This document shows positions 56,925 to 64,000 of a stretch of DNA of 64,000 nucleotides, piece after piece. Under the pieces are notes generated by a model. The model did no database searches and had not been told where the DNA came from. It worked only from the letters and a program-made list of their open reading frames with translations. Position 1 is the first letter of the stretch; every line of letters begins with the position of its first letter. The stretch lies in the NCBI GenBank assembly GCA_019722365.1, contig JADFUC010001683.1:1426001-1490000 (forward strand), read 5' to 3'. Made by a program: the position numbers and the translations under genes. The stretch is from Lithospermum erythrorhizon. Lineage: Eukaryota > Streptophyta > Magnoliopsida > Boraginales > Boraginaceae.

Positions 56925-59900
56925 ATGGTGGAGGTGGAAGAATCAGAGCAGCAGGAGGAGGAGGTGGAAACTCATTTGAGTGGTAAACACTTATCTATGA
57001 TTCTACCATATTTTTTTTCCTTTTGGAAATCGAGGAATTATCGTTTCTTTGGTAGCGTCCCTGTTATCACAGGTAAGGTTGTGTACTATTCGACCCCCCT
57101 TCCCCTTATCCCGCTTATTGGGGCCTGTTAATGTTAGTATATGGTTTCTTTGGTAGAGATTAGAAAAGTAGAAGTTCTTCAAAATCTGCTGAAGTGGAAA
57201 ATGCATTGTGTAATCGTGCGAGGACTAAACTAGAGATCTGTAAGACCTAAGCAAGATGTCTCAATGCATCTAGTGCAATGTGATTCATTTACTATATATG
57301 GCTTATTGAGTGGAGTATTTGAGTTTGTGTTAGGTTTATCCTTCACAATTTGTATATGATGACAGCTGAATTATTGTAAAAATTCGTTAGTTTCTATCAT
57401 TTTCCTTCTCAGATTTTTCAGATGTTCCCAGTTACACTGTGATAAAGAGGTACATTCATAAGCTGACTATTGACTAGTGTACATCCATTTTCTTCTTTAT
57501 GAGGTCTATGTTCATGCATCTTTTGTGTTTTCAGCATTTGTTAATATTGTGGCGAGTAACAACTCTTTGAGTCATTTCATAAACCTAGATTAACTCGTTT
57601 TTCGTTAATGAAATATTAAGATTACGGAATAAAGAGGACTGTAAGACAACTAGGAATGAAAATCTAAATTATTCATGCTTTATCACACCTTATGTCTTGC
57701 ATTGCTGCTATACTTCCATAATACATAGTATTTATTTTTTAGTAAAACCAAGCAATTGCTGGCACCTACAAGTAGTAAAGTGTGTTCCTTTTTATGGCTT
57801 TACCCATCATAATAGATTACCTAATCATGTCTTGGTGTTTTCCCAAGAGGCGATCCATTATCTTCTTGTGTCTAGAGTGTTATTAAGCTACCACTTACAA
57901 GAGTCAAAGCATGTCACCTTTCTCTTTCAGAAGATTAGTTAACATTTTTGTGCTGGTCTGGAGACAGGTTAATCGTTTTCATGTCATATGGAGTTAACGA
58001 TTTTATATTCTCTCGCTCTTGAATATAATGGAATAAATCAATATGGCTCACTACACTACCTACATTCCTCATCTATTATGAAGTTAGTAGATAGTATTTG
58101 CACTTCACTCTTGGGTCAATTTGAAACAGTGTCTCCGACCCCACCCCCACCCGGCTTAGCTGGGAGCCTCTCCAGAGGCATTAGGGCAGGTTGATGGCTC
58201 AAGACAGGTTAATGAAATAATTACTTTGTAAATGATCAGATAATAACGATGCTGATAATATCGTCGTGGAAGGATCCTCTGTTGTCCACGGTGGACTTCC
58301 TCTGGATGATAGTCGTCCCCCCAAGGTTGAATCTCCACTTGAAGTCATCCAAGAGAAGGTGAAGAAGCAAATAATGAAGGAGGGCCAAGGCCAGAAGCCA
58401 TCAAAGTATTCAACATGCTTCTGTAAGTCTATTCCGTGTAATATATTGCCTTAAGTTATCTCCCTAGCATTTGCTTGATAAAGTGAAGTAATAGCTGAAC
58501 TGGAATAAAGTAATTAATTCATCAATGAGATTAAAGGTGCAGGTGTCCCATTTAAATTTACAATCTCATGATGCTGACTTCAGTGTAATGGCTATGACTT
58601 CGATGGAATTGATTAGGAAAAGTTTCGAATTATTTGTTTCATGTTTGATTTAAGAAGATAATAGAATCAACATAGAAATTTCTTCCTTGATAAACATTCT
58701 TCCTTTCTCTAGACTGTTTTCTGCAATTATATGAGTTGCAATAGGCGAGTCATATGTTTTCTTTTATTTCGACAGTGCACTACAAAGCATGGGCTGAGAG
58801 CACTCTGCACAAATTTGAAGACACATGGCAGGAGCAACAACCTCTTGAAATGGTAATTGGTAAAGGTAATTATCCAGTCCAAATTTCAATAACTTTCCGC
58901 AAGTTAAAAGTAATTTGGGAATTGCCTCAGAGCTCACAAGTTATATGGTTAAGAAGATCTGCACAAAAAAAAGTCATCCTTCGTTTTCTCTCCTTTTTTT
59001 GTTCTTTGGTGTATTCATTCCATTGAGGCTCTATCAATTCATGGACGAATCAATTGAAGGACCTAACTTTGTAATTATATTGAGATGCACTACTCTTTAC
59101 TGAGGAAGGAAGGAAAGTTATTTCCTTACTAGTTGGAGATGAAAGGAGGAGGAAAGAAAGAGGGACGTTTATAGTTTATGAGATTTGATACCACTTGTCA
59201 TGAGAAAGACGATAACATAACCTACGCCTCCATGTAATGATTTTATGACACCGTCGATTATTCAACTATTATAAGATAGTATGGTTTGTGGCACATTTAT
59301 TTCGACTTTTTTGTTTTCGTGTATATCAGGGTGTTGAACTTCACAAACTCTTTCTTCCCTTTGCTACAGAGAAAAAGGAAATGACTGGTTTGGCAATTGG
59401 TGTTTCCAGTATGAAGTCAGGTGAACGTGCACTTCTATATGTAGGGTGGGAATTAGGTTATGGAAAGGAAGGAAGCTTCTCTTTCCCAAATGTCCCACCT
59501 ATGGCAGACATTGTATATGAAGTTGAGCTAATTGGCTTTGATGAAACAAAAGAGGTAAGCCACATCAACTTCTTCCTCTTACTATGTCGGTCTTCTGCCA
59601 TTCACCCCTAAATCCATCACTGCATAAGGAATTAGAAGTATTATTTTTATTATGATAATTTTACAGGGGAAAGCCCGAGCTGACATGACTGTTGAAGAGA
59701 GGATCAGTGCAGCTGATAGGAGAAAAATGGATGGGAATGCTTTGTTTAAAGACGAAAAATTGGATGAGGCCATGCAACAATATGAAATGGTAACTATTGA
59801 TAATTTTATCTTTTTTCAACGATCCCTCAATTTTGTGCATCTTTTTTTCTCCGTGTGTGTGTTGTATGAAATGCATAGTGGATCTTCAATCCTTCAGGCA

Positions 59901-61135
59901 ATTGCATATATGGGAGATGACTTCATGTTTCAATTGTTCGGGAAGTATAGAGACATGGCTTTAGCGGTGAAGAATCCTTGTCATCTCAACATGGCAGCAT
60001 GTATGATAAAGCTTAATCGTTTGGATGAAGCAGTCGGGCACTGCAATCTTGTACGTATATGGTTACATAAACAGAAGTGTTCAATATCCTTCTAATTTCT
60101 CCTGCTTCCTTCATCCAGTCTCTTATATTTTAATACCCATGAAAAAAAAAATATGCTTATATTTGTGCTAATTACTGTTATCAGAACTAAATGGTTTCTG
60201 CGATAATCAGAATTGATGTGGTTTATATGCTCAATTTTCTTGGTACAGAGTTTCTCGTTGTATGAGGAAGCCCGTTTCTCTTGTTGATTCGTTTTAATTA
60301 TCCTTTTTAACTAGAAAGTTTCCTCCTCTACCTTCAATTTTCCTTCTCAACACAGATGAACTCTGCATGCTTCTACTTTGATCTAGATTCACCTATAGAA
60401 TATTAATGTCGATAATAATCAGAAAAATGGTTTGTTCTAAAAAGCCTGAAAGTATTTCCCTATCCCATACTAATTCCTTGTGTGGCGTTAATTCCCCTTT
60501 CTTTTTTTAGTGAATTAGGGATGATGATCCGATGGATTATTAAAATATTGTGTAAATCAAGTATAACTTGCAATGACAGTTACAGAAAGACCATGCCAAG
60601 CTTTTCTGTAGTCTTTGATTTTTTATGCTCATGGGAGCTCTGATATTAATCTACAACATAAAATAATTCACTGTTTCTTCTTCTTCGTATTTTAGTAAAT
60701 GGCAAGGAAATCTTGATAATAAGCCCTGCATATTTGATGACTTTATGTTTACTCTTTGGTACTCATATTTCTTACAAATAACCATCTTTTCGAAATTCAA
60801 CTTTTTAGGTTCTTGCGGAAGATGAAAACAATGTTAAAGCGCTATACAGACGAGGGAAAGCCAGAGCAGAACTTGGACAGACAGATGCAGCTCGAGAGGA
60901 CTTCCTGAAAGCACGCAAATTTGCCCCTGAAGACAAAGCAATTGCGAAGGAGTTGCGCCTGATTGCAGAACAAGACAAGGCTGTCTATAAAAAACAGAAG
61001 GAGCTATATAAGGGGTTGTTCGGACCGAGACCAGAACCCAAGCCTCAGAAGGGAAATTTGTTGGTTGTGATTTGGCAGTGGTTTCTCTCACTTCTCTTTC
61101 GGCTTTTCAAACGTACAAAGAACAAGGACGAGTAA
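56925..61135 (+). CDS. TWD1: FKBP42 immunophilin, TWISTED DWARF1 homologue
   Basis: Membrane-anchored FK506-binding-like immunophilin. In Arabidopsis TWD1 binds ABCB auxin transporters and HSP90 and is needed for their delivery to the plasma membrane. Seven exons: 56925-56982, 58240-58422, 58776-58865, 59370-59554, 59667-59789, 59898-60050, 60809-61135. Total 1119 bases, 372 residues; phases agree at every junction. Order of domains: a short acidic leader (residues 1-40), an FKBP-type domain (about 50-165, with KYSTCFLHYKAW, FEDTWQEQQP, MKSGERALLYVGWELGYGKEG and FPNVPPMAD), TPR repeats (about 180-290, with RRKMDGNALFKDEKLDEAM, CHLNMAACMIKL and ALYRRGKARAELG), a basic calmodulin-binding-like stretch, and a C-terminal hydrophobic anchor (LLVVIWQWFLSLLFRLF) ending KNKDE. 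Length is close to Arabidopsis TWD1 (365). The FKBP part lacks several residues of active prolyl isomerases, as in the family. The first intron is 1.26 kb. Intact. Confidence 0.93.
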
Positions 61136-61809
61136 ATGATCAAAACAAAGTTGATTGTATCGTCAATCTATTTGTACCACCTTCTCGTTGTAAGCGATTC
61201 CAGGTATTCATATATATTGGACTCTGTAGATTATTTTGTTTAAAAACGATTCTGGTGAGTCTCACAGTTGAGATCTTCTTTGTATGACAATGTAATGCAA
61301 CTGAATCTTTGATATCTTCTATCTTGAGCATTCAATTAGTTAAGGACTTACTTTTATTTGTTTTATATGATTACTGCTCCAAATAAGAGTGTCTATTGTT
61401 CCCAACAAAAAAAAAAGTGTGTCTATTGTTCAATAAATAGCATACCTGAGAAAGAAATTTAGCCGTAGGAAATATACTATATTGATGCATTTCATATCAC
61501 ATCTATCTACTATATAGATAAATATTAATTTCTGCAATCTCGTATCCATATTTGAGATGACAAATATAGTGATACAGAAAGAATACGTGATCTACTTTAT
61601 ATCTCTATCCTGCTACTTTTCACCTTCAATTCAATGAATTGCAGTTTTGTTTTCCCTTTGAAGCGATACGATGGAATTGACACCTATACAAACAGTACAA
61701 AAACTGCAGGATTTCATCGTTGCTTGAAGGATTCCACCCAACTGTGAGGAACTTTGGGTCCAAAAGTAGTTGCGTATCTCGGGCATCCTCATATCCGGAC
61801 CCACCTATG
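61136..61809. other. TWD1 3' flank and convergent intergenic DNA
   Basis: It contains the 3' untranslated region of TWD1 and the 3' flank of the small minus-strand gene. The minus-strand frame at 61626-61889 overlaps the small gene's end and has no independent support. Confidence 0.5.
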
Positions 61810-62181
61810 CTACCAAGAATGTTGGAGCAAAGACATCCATGCACAATAAGCACAAACAATCTTTTGGGATATATACACATAGACAGCAAATGACAAACTC
61901 ATGAGAGTCAAGTCCTTCCAATCACCTTTCTTCTTTGGACTTAAATTTTCTTTCAAATTACTTCCTATCTTCTGGAGACCAACAAAAAATCCTTTGCTTT
62001 CTTTCTGTTCCCTCTTGACTTTTGGATCATCTTTTGGTTCAAAAGGGTCTGGATGATTTAAGCAATAAACTGTGGTGAGAATTCTTGAGTTGTTGTTTTT
62101 GATAGTTTGATGTTCATGGGCAATGATATTTTTGCTGGAAAAAGGATTAGAAAGTGAAATGGATGCAATGGAATAAGACAT
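61810..62181 (-). CDS. small putative plastid membrane protein of unknown function
   Basis: An uninterrupted 123-codon frame. I do not recognise a named family. The first 40 or so residues are rich in serine, asparagine and isoleucine with few acidic residues, like a chloroplast transit peptide. Then come a proline- and acid-rich stretch (HPDPFEPKDDPKVKREQKES), a basic patch (SPKKKGDW) and one hydrophobic segment (LTLMSLSFAVYVYISQKIVCAYCAW) near the C terminus, ending SLLQHSW. The C-terminal hydrophobic segment contains two cysteines. The amino-acid pattern looks selected rather than random, and the start lies just downstream of a plausible leader. It converges with TWD1. An intron or a different C terminus cannot be excluded. 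Confidence 0.6.
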   Translation of the reverse strand: MSYSIASISLSNPFSSKNIIAHEHQTIKNNNSRILTTVYCLNHPDPFEPKDDPKVKREQKESKGFFVGLQKIGSNLKENLSPKKKGDWKDLTLMSLSFAVYVYISQKIVCAYCAWMSLLQHSW

Positions 62182-64000
62182 AGTTTTCTAGGCTTAAAAG
62201 ATCTGATTATTTGTTGGAAGTATGGCAGAGCAAGAAAGCAAAATATCTTTCAGGAATATGTATGGAAGAGTAATAGTACTTGGTTGGCTTTATATTTGGA
62301 TAGGAAATAGTAAAGTAGATAAGGTATGGATGTGTGATGACAAAGATAGTGACATGATGATAAAAACTGAAATACAAATTGCACTATTTGGACTTTGGTA
62401 CTCAGGAACAATTTAATTTATAAATTAATAATACTTAAATAGTAAAATGTTCAATTTCTAAATGAGCATACTCACTTGTTCATGGAATTTTGAGTTATAA
62501 TAAAAAGATTCATATCAGTAGATATATACATTAATCACTTATACCTTATGGTTTGTTTGTTTTCGGAAGGTGAGGAAGTATTAGGGAGGATTTAATAATT
62601 ATTTTTGTTTGGGAACATAAATAAAGTCTTTCTAGAGTATTTTTTACCACTCAATACAATCCCCCATTACCCTTCTTTGAGGATGTGTTAAGTGACCCCA
62701 GCAGAATATGCAGACTTTGAGGATGCTTCAATTTCCTAGAGTATTTAACTATTTTTACCACTAATACACCCCTGATTGGATTATCAACAGTAAATTGAAG
62801 CCAATCCAAAGTTCTATCCATATTTTAAGGTTAACATTACATGTCTTCAAAATTCTTTACCTTCAATTAATTATCTTAACTATAAATATAATAATGATAA
62901 TAATAAAATAATTAAAAAATGCATTAAAAAGACCATTTGGCCTTAAAATTCCTAGAGGTAATTATCTTTCAATATTTAAATATATTTTAAATAAATCTTT
63001 AAACTAAGCTAATATTATAAGTTTTATATAGGAAAATATTATCTTTAATGCGCTTCATGATTTAATACTATTCTTCCACCTTTACGCGGGAGACCTATAT
63101 TGTTGTTTCGGGAAGTTGTTTCTGCTTTTATAGATTTTGTTGCTTGAGTTTCTTGCTTTATTCGGATGATTTCAACAAGAATTAATGACAAGTAGCACAA
63201 AAAGAAAAGGCCAATGGCCTGTGACTATGACCTATAGTTACTTAACAATTTTAAAAAGAGACTGGAGTATATATCCAAGGAAGAGGCTACGGTTCTTACT
63301 AGGATGAAAAGGTGGTCCTCCAAAATAAAGTAGAGAGTATTACAGTCAAATAGTATAATATGTATTTTAGAAATAATATTTTTTATTTTTATATGTATCA
63401 TTCACCCATCCTGTAATTTCAGATTCAAACATTTTAACATATTCTTCCCGATTCAATTCGATACTCTTCCCTGTGATAATTTAAAATTCTACTCCTCTTC
63501 CCCGACCACTTCGATCCAAACACAAAGATTATTTATTTCAACAAGACTATCTTAAAAATTAGAGTTGGTTTTTTTTTTTTCAATTAATATATCAAAACTC
63601 CAACTAGATTGAAATGTGCATAATATTATTACTATGTTCTTGGTCTTGCCAATATCACCATCATTAATAAACAGCAGATGAATCCTCATTTGTTTGAACG
63701 TTCTGGAAGTGTTTTTGTTTTTTGTTTTTCTCTTTGTGGTTATACTCCATCCTTTCAATGCCAATTGAGTTGCATAGATACAAATAATTGAAATAAATCA
63801 ACAAGGTATATTACATAGGAAAAATAAATACATAATAAAATGAGACAAAGACAGAGACATAACTAAACAGTGTATTGAATAGGAAAAATAAGTACATAAT
63901 AAAACATCAATGGTCTTAACTCTTGACTCAACATCTAGACACAACAGAACTAAACAGTACTAAATTGCAAAGAAACTAACAACCAAAGGACATCTTCAAA
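62182..64000. other. AT-rich intergenic DNA
   Basis: No gene is supported. The first few hundred bases are the likely promoter of the small minus-strand gene. The rest has MITE-like and low-complexity text only. Confidence 0.5.

Overview
This is a flowering-plant nuclear window, almost certainly a eudicot. Genes are long and split by AT-rich introns with GT-AG borders, intergenic DNA is rich in Stowaway-type MITEs (edges resembling CTCCCTCCGT), and there are relics of LINE and LTR retrotransposons and of plastid DNA. The plastid relic carries a recognisable infA, a gene lost from the plastid genome of most rosids and of Solanaceae. That hints at a lineage that kept plastid infA (for example Caryophyllales or some asterids), but this is weak evidence and I do not name a species. 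All gene models below were built by hand from splice signals and family resemblance.

Layout. 1-15.0 kb is gene-poor: a G-rich tract, a decayed minus-strand LINE (about 1.7-5.7 kb), a possible tRNA-derived SINE, MITEs, a very AT-rich block (11.7-11.95 kb) and a 1.2-kb foldback transposon (12.2-13.4 kb). 15.05-20.67 kb (minus) holds a complete 14-exon cellulose synthase of the CesA3 type (1078 aa), preceded by a degenerate tandem array of about 175-bp units. 22-26.5 kb is intergenic with G-rich and C-rich low-complexity DNA. 26.54-35.08 kb (minus) holds a complete 14-exon carotenoid cleavage dioxygenase 1 gene (539 aa); one large intron carries a decayed LTR retrotransposon and another a MITE. 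35.1-46.0 kb is repeat territory: AT-rich DNA, a satellite-like degenerate array (38.05-39.83 and 43.98-44.98 kb) and, embedded in it, a circularly permuted plastid segment (rpl36-rps11 | rps8-infA). An LTR-like block follows at about 41.6-43.9 kb.

The right end is gene-dense. It has a GH28 polygalacturonase (46.01-49.03 kb, plus, 449 aa), a tRNA-dihydrouridine synthase of the DusA type (49.62-54.41 kb, minus, 433 aa), a TWISTED DWARF1/FKBP42 immunophilin (56.93-61.14 kb, plus, 372 aa) and a small probably plastid-targeted membrane protein of unknown function (61.81-62.18 kb, minus). The polygalacturonase and dihydrouridine synthase genes converge. The dihydrouridine synthase and TWD1 genes diverge from a shared intergenic promoter region of about 0.9 kb.

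The genes do not form a pathway cluster. CesA3, polygalacturonase and TWD1 all bear on cell wall or cell expansion, but that looks coincidental. I found no new enzymatic system. The most unusual items are the permuted plastid insertion inside a satellite array, a dihydrouridine synthase intron with 14-bp direct repeats at both borders and no possible GT-AG junction, and repeated leader regions upstream of two genes.
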